Shown piece by piece: positions 25,966 through 34,674 of a DNA stretch of 64,000 nt; position 1 is the stretch's first letter, and each line of letters opens with the position of its first letter. The stretch spans positions 62,001 through 126,000 of the forward strand of contig CANKYK010000002.1 in assembly GCA_947488155.1 (NCBI GenBank), in the 5' to 3' direction. A program made the translations under genes and the position numbers. This DNA is from an uncultured Erythrobacter sp. GTDB taxonomy: Bacteria > Pseudomonadota > Alphaproteobacteria > Sphingomonadales > Sphingomonadaceae. The notes under the pieces were generated by a model. The model was given only the letters and a program-made list of their open reading frames with translations, was not told the DNA's origin and did not search any database.

Positions 25966-27204
25966 ATGCGGTGCATTGCACTGGCCGCGGCCTTGTTTGC
26001 CGTGTGTACGGGTTCGCCGATATCGGCAAAGGAAACAATTACCCTCGAAGAAGCGCTCGCCAGAGCGGGCGTTGACGGTCAAGAGGGTACAAGTTCGAAC
26101 AGCAATCCGCGCGTCTACGGCCCGCAAGCGGAAGCAGAAGCCGCGCGTGCGGCTATCGACCAGGCGCGGCTTCGGCCTAACCCTTCGTTGTCGTTCGAGG
26201 TGGAAGACATTGCAGGTTCCGGTGCATTTTCCGGCCTGCGCTCCTCCGAATATACTCTGGCGATCGGCCAGCAGCTTGAACTCGGCGGCAAACGAAGGGC
26301 GCGCATCGCGAGCGCACAGGCATCAGCCGACTTCACCGGCTTGCAGAGCGATTTGGCGTTGTCGCAACTCGCGCTGGGCGTTCGTGAGCGATATGTCGAA
26401 GCTGTCGCCGCAGGCCAGCGCCTCGTCCTGGCGCTCGAAATCGTCGAGCGTAACCGTGAGCTGGCCCGGATCGCCAATGTGCTTGTCGAGGTCGGGCGGG
26501 AGCCACCGCTGCGTGCCATGCGCGCCCGTGCAGCGCTTGCAGAAGCGGAAGCTGAGCTGCAGGCTGCACAAGCTGCCGATCTAGCCGCACGTCAGGCGCT
26601 CGCGGCTCTTTGGGTGTCCGGCCGGCCCAACCCGGTGGTATCGAACGTCTTTCCTGATTTAGCGCCGCCGCTCGAGCCGCTGGGTTCCGAAGATCCCTTG
26701 CAGCTGCGCATTGCGGATGCGCGAACCACCTTCGCTGAGGCCGAAATTGCGCGTGAACGCTCGCTCGGCGTTCCCGACCCCACGCTGTCGGCAGGCGTGC
26801 GCCGATTTCAAGAAAGCAACGATCAAGCCTTCATTGTCGGGATTTCCATTCCTCTGCCCTTCCGCAACCGTAACCAGGGCAACATCGCAGCCGCTGAAGC
26901 GCAATATCGCGCGGCAAGCGCGAGCGAAGCGATAGCCGAGGCGGACTACCGCGTGGAGTTCGAGCGGACGCGAACGCTCTATCTGGCCGCCGAAACGCGG
27001 GTGGAAACCCTTTCCAGCGCATCTCTGCCTCAGGCCGAGGAAGCACTCCGACTTGTCGAGATAGGATACCGCAATGGCCGGTTTCCGCTGATCGAAGTGC
27101 TGGCAGCTGCCGAAGCGCGCGACGCCATTCGTGAAAACCTGATCCAGGCAGAAGAGTCCCGCGGCCTGCTCGCGGCGCGGCTCATCTGGCTCACCGCACA
27201 GTGA
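25966..27204 (+). CDS. czcC: CzcC-like outer-membrane efflux protein (TolC family)
   Basis: 412 residues. A signal peptide (ending SPISA) is followed by ITLEEALARAG and the two repeated long-helix halves of the outer-membrane efflux family, with LRPNPSLSFEVED and VPDPTLSAGVRRFQES. It forms the outer-membrane duct of the tripartite metal exporter with CzcB and CzcA. CAGGAG lies a few bases upstream of the ATG. The following czcB frame begins at a GTG overlapping this stop. Confidence 0.9.
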   Translation: MRCIALAAALFAVCTGSPISAKETITLEEALARAGVDGQEGTSSNSNPRVYGPQAEAEAARAAIDQARLRPNPSLSFEVEDIAGSGAFSGLRSSEYTLAIGQQLELGGKRRARIASAQASADFTGLQSDLALSQLALGVRERYVEAVAAGQRLVLALEIVERNRELARIANVLVEVGREPPLRAMRARAALAEAEAELQAAQAADLAARQALAALWVSGRPNPVVSNVFPDLAPPLEPLGSEDPLQLRIADARTTFAEAEIARERSLGVPDPTLSAGVRRFQESNDQAFIVGISIPLPFRNRNQGNIAAAEAQYRAASASEAIAEADYRVEFERTRTLYLAAETRVETLSSASLPQAEEALRLVEIGYRNGRFPLIEVLAAAEARDAIRENLIQAEESRGLLAARLIWLTAQ

Positions 27205-27215
27205 GATCCCTTCCC

Positions 27216-28379
27216 ATGAAACGTAACTATCTTATCGCAATAGTCGGCATCCTTGTTCTGGCGGCCGTATCTGCTTGGGGCTTCTGGCCGTCAGGGTCTG
27301 CCGACCACTCCGAAGAAGGACAGAGCGAAGAGGAAGGCGGAGCAGAAACCGAAGGTTCCGAAGGCGCTTTGCAAATTAGCGAAGAGCAAATCGCGGTTTC
27401 CTCCATCGAAATCGAAGCTGTTCAGTTTGGTGCTGTTACAGAGATCGTATTCCCCGCAACGGTCGCAGCCGCGCCCAACGCCAGCGCGCGAATCGATGCA
27501 CGTGCCTCGGGGGTCGTGCGGAGCGTGAACAAGATGCTTGGCGATTATGTCAGGCAGGGGGAAGCGATCGCGCGGATCGAGAGCGCTGATGCTGCCGGAC
27601 TGGCTGCGCAGGTCGCGGCCGCGCGTGCGCGGGTAAATGAACTTTCTGCACTCTATGACCGGGAAAAACGGCTGTTCGAGGCCAATGTGACGGCTCGGCA
27701 GGATCTCGAAGCTGCGCAGGCGAATCTGCAGGTGGCAAGGTCCGAACTTTCCCGCGCGCAAGCCGCATCCGCAGCTGCTGGTGTCAGCGGAGATGGACGG
27801 TCGCTCGCTGTGACGAGCCCGATTTCAGGGCAGATCACCAGCGCGCCGATCGTGCTGGGCTCCTACGTCTCAGCCGGTGAAGAGATGTTCCAGATCGTGA
27901 ACGCGAGCGGCTTGCAAGTGCAGGTTGCTCTGCCCGCCAGCGATGCCGTGAGAATTAGGCCCGGCGACGAGGCAACGCTCGAATTCGGAGAGGAGCGGGA
28001 GATCGGCGGACGTGTGCGCTCGATAACCCCCGCGCTCGATCCGGAAAGCCGAAGCGCCACCGCTATTATTTCCCTTGCGAATGCAGTGCCCGGATTACAG
28101 CCAGGCGCATTCTTGCAGGCGCGTATTCGGCCTTCCGGAGAGACCGATGCGACTGCCATCTCGGTGCCTGAGGCAGCCGTTCAGATGGTCGAAGGGCGCG
28201 AAGTCGTGTTCGTTCGCACCCAGACTGGCTTTCGGGCGACGCCTGTCGTGACGGGATCGCGCTCGGGAGGGCGCATCGTGATTGTGTCAGGATTGCAGAA
28301 TGGCCAGCGGATCGCGACCGAAAACGCCTTCCTGCTCAAAGCCGAACTCGGAAAAGAGGAAGCCGAACATGGACATTGA
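27216..28379 (+). CDS. czcB: CzcB-like RND periplasmic adaptor
   Basis: 387 residues from ATG 27216; a GTG at 27201 that overlaps the czcC stop is an equally open choice. An N-terminal anchor (LIAIVGILVLAAVSAWGF) is followed by a very acidic Glu/Ser segment (about 30-55), a barrel-sandwich domain (MLGDYVRQGEAIARIES), a helical hairpin (SALYDREKRLFEANVTARQDLE) and a beta-barrel. The acidic segment may help recruit cations. It links CzcA to CzcC. Its 3' end overlaps czcA by 11 nt. Confidence 0.9.
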   Translation: MKRNYLIAIVGILVLAAVSAWGFWPSGSADHSEEGQSEEEGGAETEGSEGALQISEEQIAVSSIEIEAVQFGAVTEIVFPATVAAAPNASARIDARASGVVRSVNKMLGDYVRQGEAIARIESADAAGLAAQVAAARARVNELSALYDREKRLFEANVTARQDLEAAQANLQVARSELSRAQAASAAAGVSGDGRSLAVTSPISGQITSAPIVLGSYVSAGEEMFQIVNASGLQVQVALPASDAVRIRPGDEATLEFGEEREIGGRVRSITPALDPESRSATAIISLANAVPGLQPGAFLQARIRPSGETDATAISVPEAAVQMVEGREVVFVRTQTGFRATPVVTGSRSGGRIVIVSGLQNGQRIATENAFLLKAELGKEEAEHGH

Positions 28380-31300
28380 TCGTTCTGAAAGCGGCTTCGA
28401 AAAAGAGCGCAACAACAATGGCGGCCTGATTGGCGGCGTCCTTGATTGGTCGGTGCGCAATCGCTGGGCGGTCGTGGCCCTTGCCCTAGGTGTAGCCATC
28501 TGGGGCGCCTTCAATCTTGCGAAACTGCCAATCGATGCGGTGCCGGACATCACAAATGTTCAGGTGCAGATCAACACCGAAGCACCGGCGCTTTCACCCT
28601 CACAGATCGAAACGCAGGTAACCTTCCCTGTCGAGACGGGCCTCGCCGGGATCGAGGGACTGGAGATGACCCGCTCGATCTCGCGCAACGGCTTCAGTCA
28701 GGTTTCGGCGATTTTCGAAGAGGGCACCGACATCTACTTTGCGCGCTCGCAGGTTGAAGAACGGCTTGCCACGCTCGCCTCTTCGCTTCCTGCAGGCGCG
28801 GAGCCGTCGATGGGGCCAATTGCGACCGGCCTTGGCGAAGTCTTGATGTATACCATCGAATTCGAGCATCCGGGTGGAACGGATGCGCCAAAAGGCGGCG
28901 CCATTGGCTGGCAGAATGACGGCAGCTTTGTCACCGACCGGGGCGAGCGATTGGACACGGAGGTGGCGAGAGCCGCCTATCTGCGCACGGTGCAGGACTG
29001 GGTGGTTGCGCCGCTGATGCGATCAGCCGACGGTGTCGCAGGCGTCGACTCGATCGGCGGCTTTGATAAGCAATATCTGGTGCAGCCCGACCCGGATCGT
29101 CTGGGCGGCTACGGTGTTTCACTCGACCAGTTGATTACTGCGCTCGAAGTGGCAAACCAGGCGGAAGGCGCGAACTTCGTCGAACGTGCCGGCGAAGCGC
29201 TCTTGGCCCGTGTCGATTCCCGGCTGAATTCGGTAGAAGACATCGAGCAGGCGGTGGTGACGACCCGCGAAGGCGTGCCGATCCGCGTAGGCGATGTTGC
29301 CACAGTCGAGATTGGCGGTGACCTTCGCACAGGGGCTGCCTCGCTGAACGGCGATGAAGCGGTCGTCGGAACTGTCCTGATGCGAGCGGGCGAGAACAGC
29401 CGAACCGTTGCCGCTGGCGCTGCAGAAAGACTTGAGGAAGTTCGTGCATCGCTGCCTGCCGGAGTGGTGGCTGAGATTGTCTACAACCGATCCACTTTGG
29501 TCGATGCGACCATCGCTACGGTTCGCAACAATCTGGTCGAGGGCGCTTTGCTCGTTATCGTCGTGTTGTTCCTGCTACTTGGAAACATACGCGCCGCAAT
29601 CATTGCCGCATTGGTCATTCCTCTCTCGATGCTGATGGCAGCCATCGGAATGAACCGGCTCGGCGTATCTGGCAATCTGATGAGCCTTGGCGCGCTCGAT
29701 TTCGGCCTCATCGTCGATGGTGCTGTTATCATTGTCGAGAACAGTATCGCACGCCTTGCCCATAGGCAGGAGCTTGAAGGACGCCTGCTAACGCTGCGTG
29801 AACGCCTCGTGGAGACCCGCGCAGCGGCGCATGAGATGATCAAGCCGACCGTCTACGGTCAGGCGATCATCTTTCTGGTCTTTGCGCCTCTTCTCACCTT
29901 CACCGGTGTGGAAGGCAAAACCTTCACGCCCATGGCCATCACCGTTATGCTTGCCCTGGCTTCGGCTTTCATCCTGTCACTGACTTTTGTCCCTGCGATG
30001 ATCGCTCTCTTGCTGAACAAAAAAATCAACGAGAAAGAAGTGAAGCCAATTCGCGTGGCAAAAGAACGCTATGGCCCGCTACTGCGTAAGGCCCTGGTCC
30101 GTCCATGGCCGGTCATCGGCACCGGTGTCGGCGTATTTGCACTTGCAGCGCTGGTCTTCAGCTTCATTGGCAGCGAATTCACGCCGCAACTCGACGAGCG
30201 AGATCTGGCGGTGCAGTCGCTGCGCATCCCATCCACCCCATTGGAGCAGTCGCTCGCTATGCAGCGCCAGGTCGAGGCGCGCCTCACACAATTCCCACAG
30301 GTCGAGCTGGTGTTTTCGCGCACCGGCACGGCCGAGGTCGCAACCGATCCCATGCCGCCGAACATCTCGGATGCCTATGTGATCCTCAAGCCACGCGAGG
30401 AATGGCCCGATCCCTCGCTGTCCAAGGAAGAGCTGGTTAGCGAGATGGAAGAAGCGCTCGGCGGCCTCGTCGGCAATCTCTACGAGTTCAGCCAGCCCAT
30501 CGAACTGCGCTTCAACGAGCTTATCGCCGGTGTCCGCGGCGATGTGGCGGTCAAGCTCTATGGCGATGATCTTACAGCCATGACTTCAGCTGCAAACGAA
30601 GTCGCCGCCGTGCTGCGCGGCGTCGAAGGCGCGGCCGACGTCAAGGTCCAGCAGGTCGCTGGCTTCCCGACACTCGATATCGCCTTTGATCGGCCCACGA
30701 TCGCGCGCTACGGTCTAAGCGTCGAGGAGGTGGCGCAGTCCGTTGCCATCGCGCTTGGCGGTCGCAACGCCGGCCTTGTGTTCGAAGGCGATCGCCGGTT
30801 CGATGTCGTCGTCAGATTGTCTGATGCCAATCGCAACGATTTCGACCAGCTCGGCACCTTGCCAATTGTTCTACCCAATGGGGGAAGCATCCCGCTCAGA
30901 GCCGTAGCTCAATTCGAGGTCGTCGATGGGCTGGCCGAGGTCCGGCGCGAACAGGGCCGAAGACTGGTTATCGTATCCGCCAATGTGCGGGAACGTGATC
31001 TTGGCTCATTTGTCGAGCAGGCCCAGTCCGAAGTGGCCGCAAACGTCGATCTGCCATCCGCCTCGTTTATCGAATGGGGCGGGCAGTATCAGAACTTGCA
31101 GCAAGCGCAGCAGCGCCTGCTGATCGTGGTTCCGCTCGCCTTCGCGGTCATCCTGTTGCTGCTCTACATGGCGGTCGGCGGATGGGTTTCGGCGCTTGCG
31201 GTGTTCAGCGCGATTCCGATGGCACTGGCTGGCGGGGTCTTCTTTCTGGCCCTGAGAGGCATGCCATTCTCGATCTCGGCGGCCGTGGGTTTCATTGCTC

Positions 31301-31644
31301 TATCCGGCGTGGCCACCTTGAATGGTCTCGTCATGATAACCGCGATCAAGCAGCGGCTCGAAAAGGGTTTGGAGCTTGGTGAAGCGATTGTCGAAGGCGC
31401 AATTGCACGCCTCCGCCCGGTTCTGATGACGGCGCTCGTCGCCTCGCTCGGCTTCGTTCCGATGGCGCTTGCGACCGGAACCGGTGCCGAGGTGCAGCGC
31501 CCGCTCGCCACGGTTGTGATCGGCGGGTTGATAACGGCAACAGCGCTCACGCTGTTCGTGCTGCCTGCCATTGTGAGCCTGATTTTCGCGCAGAAGTCGC
31601 GGCGTAACGGTTCTTTGGACACGCCGGGCCCTGTCGATGCGTGA
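28369..31644 (+). CDS. czcA: CzcA-like heavy-metal RND pump
   Basis: 1091 residues from ATG 28369, which has AGAGGAAG upstream and overlaps czcB; an earlier in-frame ATG is inside czcB. It has the RND plan of 12 helices with two large periplasmic loops. The helix-4 motif DFGLIVDGAVIIVEN (D444, D450, E457) matches the HME-RND subgroup for divalent cations (Co/Zn/Cd/Ni), not the Cu/Ag type. It drives proton-coupled export through CzcB and CzcC. The exact ion cannot be decided by sequence reading; the MerR cysteine pattern of the local regulator suggests Cd, Zn or Pb. Confidence 0.93.
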   Translation: MDIDRSESGFEKERNNNGGLIGGVLDWSVRNRWAVVALALGVAIWGAFNLAKLPIDAVPDITNVQVQINTEAPALSPSQIETQVTFPVETGLAGIEGLEMTRSISRNGFSQVSAIFEEGTDIYFARSQVEERLATLASSLPAGAEPSMGPIATGLGEVLMYTIEFEHPGGTDAPKGGAIGWQNDGSFVTDRGERLDTEVARAAYLRTVQDWVVAPLMRSADGVAGVDSIGGFDKQYLVQPDPDRLGGYGVSLDQLITALEVANQAEGANFVERAGEALLARVDSRLNSVEDIEQAVVTTREGVPIRVGDVATVEIGGDLRTGAASLNGDEAVVGTVLMRAGENSRTVAAGAAERLEEVRASLPAGVVAEIVYNRSTLVDATIATVRNNLVEGALLVIVVLFLLLGNIRAAIIAALVIPLSMLMAAIGMNRLGVSGNLMSLGALDFGLIVDGAVIIVENSIARLAHRQELEGRLLTLRERLVETRAAAHEMIKPTVYGQAIIFLVFAPLLTFTGVEGKTFTPMAITVMLALASAFILSLTFVPAMIALLLNKKINEKEVKPIRVAKERYGPLLRKALVRPWPVIGTGVGVFALAALVFSFIGSEFTPQLDERDLAVQSLRIPSTPLEQSLAMQRQVEARLTQFPQVELVFSRTGTAEVATDPMPPNISDAYVILKPREEWPDPSLSKEELVSEMEEALGGLVGNLYEFSQPIELRFNELIAGVRGDVAVKLYGDDLTAMTSAANEVAAVLRGVEGAADVKVQQVAGFPTLDIAFDRPTIARYGLSVEEVAQSVAIALGGRNAGLVFEGDRRFDVVVRLSDANRNDFDQLGTLPIVLPNGGSIPLRAVAQFEVVDGLAEVRREQGRRLVIVSANVRERDLGSFVEQAQSEVAANVDLPSASFIEWGGQYQNLQQAQQRLLIVVPLAFAVILLLLYMAVGGWVSALAVFSAIPMALAGGVFFLALRGMPFSISAAVGFIALSGVATLNGLVMITAIKQRLEKGLELGEAIVEGAIARLRPVLMTALVASLGFVPMALATGTGAEVQRPLATVVIGGLITATALTLFVLPAIVSLIFAQKSRRNGSLDTPGPVDA

Positions 31645-31703
31645 CGTCTCGACCGGCTAGGAGCATGCATAAACTCAAGAAGTTGGCTTAAAGGAGAGTA
31701 GAT

Positions 31704-32129
31704 ATGAAGAATATCAATATATTACCGACAATAGTCGGCATTATGACGATCTCGATAGCTCCTGTATCGGCACAGGAGCAGACTACGCCGGCTCCGATCG
31801 CCGGCGTCTGGAGCATCGGTGAAACGCGGTCCTGCGACAGCGGGCCGGCATGGGTGTTTTTCGCAGATGGCTTTTATGCCGAAGTGCAGCTTCCGGACGG
31901 TGCGCCCGCCGCTGTAGGCGTCTGGCGCGACGAGGGCGACGCCATCGCTTACACGCATGCCCACATGCCGTTCGAAGGTCATGAGCGGCCGATGAGAATT
32001 CGTCATTTGACCATTGAAGAGCGTAGCGCCGAGCGGTTGACGATGCGGAATTTTCGCGGCGATGCGCGCGTGTTTCACCGCTGTCCGGCAAGCTCTGTTC
32101 AAAAGCCAAATGGTCGCTCAGGCCATTAA
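31704..32129 (+). CDS. Hypothetical secreted protein
   Basis: 141 residues with a signal peptide ending APVSAQ. The mature part has a compact beta-rich look with GVWSIGETRSCDSGPAWVFF and VGVWRDEGDAIAYTHAH; two cysteines are about 65 residues apart. AAGGAGAG lies just upstream of the ATG. I recognise no family. It lies between czcA and the CDF-like gene, so it may belong to the metal response. Confidence 0.6.
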   Translation: MKNINILPTIVGIMTISIAPVSAQEQTTPAPIAGVWSIGETRSCDSGPAWVFFADGFYAEVQLPDGAPAAVGVWRDEGDAIAYTHAHMPFEGHERPMRIRHLTIEERSAERLTMRNFRGDARVFHRCPASSVQKPNGRSGH

Positions 32130-32194
32130 ACACGACAATCGGCGGACATCGAAATCACCCCAAGAATGGCGAAAGGTTTAAGAAGGGAAATACC

Positions 32195-32818
32195 ATGAGC
32201 GGCGAGCATGAATTCGAGCTGGATACTGCTGAAAAGCGCCGAACTTTGTGGATTGTCCTGTGGCTTAATGTCGCGTTGGCCGTCGGTTTCTTGTTCGCCG
32301 GATACTTTGCCGACTCTAACGCGCTTCTCGCCAATGGTCTCGACAATGCATCTGATGCTCTTGTCTATGTCCTGAGCCTTTTCGCACTTAGCCGTTCTCG
32401 AGTGTGGAAGCGCAACGCGGCTCGCCTTTCAGGTGGCTTGCTCCTGTTGTTTGCCGTTGGCGTCATTGCCGATGCAATACGTCGCTTTCTGGAGGGCTCG
32501 GACCCTGGCGGCATCGAGATGATGGCCATGGCTGCGATCGCAGCCGTAGTGAACCTCATTTGCCTTCGCCTGCTGCAAAACCTCCAGCAGAAGGACGTCA
32601 ATCTGCGAGCCGCAACGACTTTTAGCTTCAACGATTTTGTCGCTAATGGCGGGATTATTGTCGCAGGACTGGTCGTCATGCTTACTGGTGCGAATTGGCC
32701 AGATCTACTGGTCGGCGTCGCTGTTGCCGGGATCGCGATCTATGGCGGGATCGATATCCTGCGCGATGCGCACATGGACCAGCACGATGAAGAAGGCACG
32801 ACCCACAGTGAGAACTAG
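32195..32818 (+). CDS. CDF-like cation transporter lacking the cytoplasmic C-terminal domain
   Basis: 207 residues with six probable helices. Helix 2 carries NALLANGLDNASD, giving a DxxxD in place of the classical DxxxxHxxxD layout. Helix 5 carries SFNDFVANGG, where the classical HxxxD becomes DxxxN. The usual cytoplasmic metal-binding domain of about 80-100 residues is absent; the chain ends in a short His/Asp/Glu tail. It belongs to the short cation-transporter group often found beside Czc operons. Transport is likely, but the altered site makes metal choice uncertain. AAGGGA lies 6 nt upstream. Confidence 0.78.
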   Translation: MSGEHEFELDTAEKRRTLWIVLWLNVALAVGFLFAGYFADSNALLANGLDNASDALVYVLSLFALSRSRVWKRNAARLSGGLLLLFAVGVIADAIRRFLEGSDPGGIEMMAMAAIAAVVNLICLRLLQNLQQKDVNLRAATTFSFNDFVANGGIIVAGLVVMLTGANWPDLLVGVAVAGIAIYGGIDILRDAHMDQHDEEGTTHSEN

Positions 32819-32850
32819 AGCCAATTGCTCGTGGGCTTTATGCTGGCTCT
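32817..32850. terminator. Stem-loop between convergent metal operons
   Basis: AGAGCCA (32817-32823) can pair with TGGCTCT (32844-32850) across a 20-nt loop, between the ends of the plus-strand CDF gene and the minus-strand glutaredoxin-MauE gene. There is no clear T-run, so bidirectional termination is only probable. Confidence 0.4.
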
Positions 32851-32862
32851 CACCTCAAACTC

Positions 32863-33609
32863 TTATGCAAACTGCGGCTTTGCCAGCATCCAAATCGCCA
32901 TGCCGATCATGAACAGGTTTTCGGTCAGCGAAACAAAGCCGAGCGGCACGTTGCTGTCCCCACCGACGCACGCGCATTTAAGTTCACGCTTGTCGATGTA
33001 GACCGCCTTGAACACGCTCGCTGCTCCGATTGTGCCGATGAAAAGCGCTACCGGAATCGAAATGATGTTTAGCACGTGCGCAGTCATCAGCACCCCGGCA
33101 AGCCCCTCGGCGAAGGGGTAGATGTACCCGTAGGGCACCCACCGTCTTGCGAGCAGGTCATAATTCAGGAACATGGTCGAGAAGCTCTCTACGTCGCGCA
33201 GTTTGAGATAAGCGAGGCCGCACATCGAGAAGCTTACGAACCACTCGGCAGAAAGGATCGAGACAGGCTGCCCATTGGCAACCCAGGCCGCTGCAAAGGC
33301 CATAAGAGCCATCATACCAAACAGCACAACGACAGGTCGATAGGTAATCCCGTCCTTCTCGACCGCATTCCCGAAATGGGCCGCGAGATCAGTGTATCCG
33401 CCTATGCGCTTGTCGCCGATCCAGGCTTGCGGTGTAGTTTTGACACTGTGCTCGTCCTTGAAAGCATCGGTTTCTTCACGCGTTGTCAGATGATGATCTT
33501 CGACCCTGTAGCCTTTGCGCTCAAGCAACCACTTGGCCTTCAGGCCTGACGGACAAAGATGATCGGGCATCACCATGCGATAGAGTTTTGCTGTTTTCAT
33601 TTGAGTCAT
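32863..33609 (-). CDS. Glutaredoxin-MauE/DoxX-like fusion membrane protein
   Basis: 248 residues from ATG 33609 (GAGG 9 nt upstream); ATG 33600 is an alternative. The N-terminal ~75 residues are glutaredoxin-like with MPDHLCPSGLKAKWLLERK and the TTPQAWIGDKRIGGYTDL loop. The second active-site cysteine is missing (CPSG), so it is monothiol-like. The remainder has four or five transmembrane helices of the MauE/DoxX redox-associated type, with YIYPFAEGLAGVLM. A conserved CAC (KCACVGG) lies in the region before the last helix. It may link thiol redox state to copper handling; this is inference from its place at the end of the Cus operon. Confidence 0.8.
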   Translation of the reverse strand: MTQMKTAKLYRMVMPDHLCPSGLKAKWLLERKGYRVEDHHLTTREETDAFKDEHSVKTTPQAWIGDKRIGGYTDLAAHFGNAVEKDGITYRPVVVLFGMMALMAFAAAWVANGQPVSILSAEWFVSFSMCGLAYLKLRDVESFSTMFLNYDLLARRWVPYGYIYPFAEGLAGVLMTAHVLNIISIPVALFIGTIGAASVFKAVYIDKRELKCACVGGDSNVPLGFVSLTENLFMIGMAIWMLAKPQFA

Positions 33610-33631
33610 CTCTGATTGCCTCGACGAAGTC

Positions 33632-34255
33632 TTAGTGTTGCTGGGATAGATGCCCTGGCCCGTGGGACAGTTCCGCTCCCCAATACCCTTGCAGGACCAC
33701 AGCGATGGCAGCGATTGACAGACCTGTGCGTAGGGTTCTTCGCGCATGGTCAGGAGGTCTCGCTGCGAGTAGCGCAAGACCAATCGACAAAACGGCCAGT
33801 CCCGTTCCGACCCACCTGTGCTGTTGCATCAGGGCTTCTCCTCCCATCCACATGCCAGTGTGTATCCAGCCAAAGAGAGCTGCAATGACTGTTCCAGCGG
33901 CAGCGAAATAAAGGATGATGCGGACGGTCTGTTCCAGACCGGAGTTGGGGCGAAGGATCAGCAAGGCCTCAACCGCAGCAGCCAACAAGAGCAGCGCAAT
34001 CGGGAAGTGAACTGTGGCCGGGTGCAGCATACGCAGCGTTTCGAGAGCCGAACCGACCTCATCAGCAAGTTCGATCTCGCCCCCTGCTGCGTCCGCTTTC
34101 TTGGCAGCTGGCTCATCTCCTACCGCTTGCGCAACAGGCTTTTGCGCCGCCGCAGCGGTGCCATGTTGCTCATCGCCATGCGCCCAAACAGGCACACTTG
34201 TGAAAGCCGAAAACATCGCAATGCACAAAATCATCATTCTGGCGATAATTGTCAT
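33632..34255 (-). CDS. DUF2231-like membrane protein
   Basis: 207 residues from ATG 34255, preceded by GAAGG; a GTG at 34267 is the alternative. It has an N-terminal signal segment ending PVWAH, a His/Ala-rich linker and four membrane helices with MLHPATVHFPIALLLLAAA, the pattern of the DUF2231 family. Such proteins often accompany copper or redox genes; no activity is known. It lies between cusF and the glutaredoxin-MauE gene. Confidence 0.75.
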   Translation of the reverse strand: MTIIARMMILCIAMFSAFTSVPVWAHGDEQHGTAAAAQKPVAQAVGDEPAAKKADAAGGEIELADEVGSALETLRMLHPATVHFPIALLLLAAAVEALLILRPNSGLEQTVRIILYFAAAGTVIAALFGWIHTGMWMGGEALMQQHRWVGTGLAVLSIGLALLAARPPDHARRTLRTGLSIAAIAVVLQGYWGAELSHGPGHLSQQH

Positions 34256-34296
34256 AAGTGCCTTCACCTCGTCTGTTTTCCGCCTTGGAATACGAC

Positions 34297-34674
34297 CTAC
34301 TGCTTGGTCAGCGCGGTAATCGTGTTGCCGTCTTCGGTTGCCTCGACTGTAAACTCGATTGTATCACCCACAACCACATCGCCGCGCACGTCTTCGCTGG
34401 CATCGAAAGCCATCACCATCTGAGGCCAGCCAAGCTCTGCAACGGGTTCGTGATCGACAGTGAGAGTGCCTGCCTCGGGATCAATGGCGGTTACGGTACC
34501 GATGGCACTGGCGGTTTTTGCACCCTCGCTCTCATCCATCGCTGACATATCATGTCCTTCCATCGACATCTCATCCGCGCCCATTTCGTCCATGGTCTCC
34601 ATCTCCTGCCCGCTGTCGCAAGCAGCGAGGGCCAAGGGCGCGGCCAGCAACATAACTAGGTTTGAGGTACGCAT
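34297..34674 (-). CDS. cusF: CusF-like periplasmic copper-binding lipoprotein
   Basis: 125 residues. A lipobox PLALAAC precedes a Met/Asp/Glu-rich linker ([19 protein letters not shown]) and a CusF beta-barrel. The Cu(I)/Ag(I) site is visible as [16 protein letters not shown], supplying the His, Trp and two Met ligands of the family. It should deliver Cu(I) or Ag(I) to CusB/CusA. AAGGAG lies 7 nt upstream and the start overlaps the end of cusA by 19 nt. Confidence 0.9.
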   Translation of the reverse strand: MRTSNLVMLLAAPLALAACDSGQEMETMDEMGADEMSMEGHDMSAMDESEGAKTASAIGTVTAIDPEAGTLTVDHEPVAELGWPQMVMAFDASEDVRGDVVVGDTIEFTVEATEDGNTITALTKQ

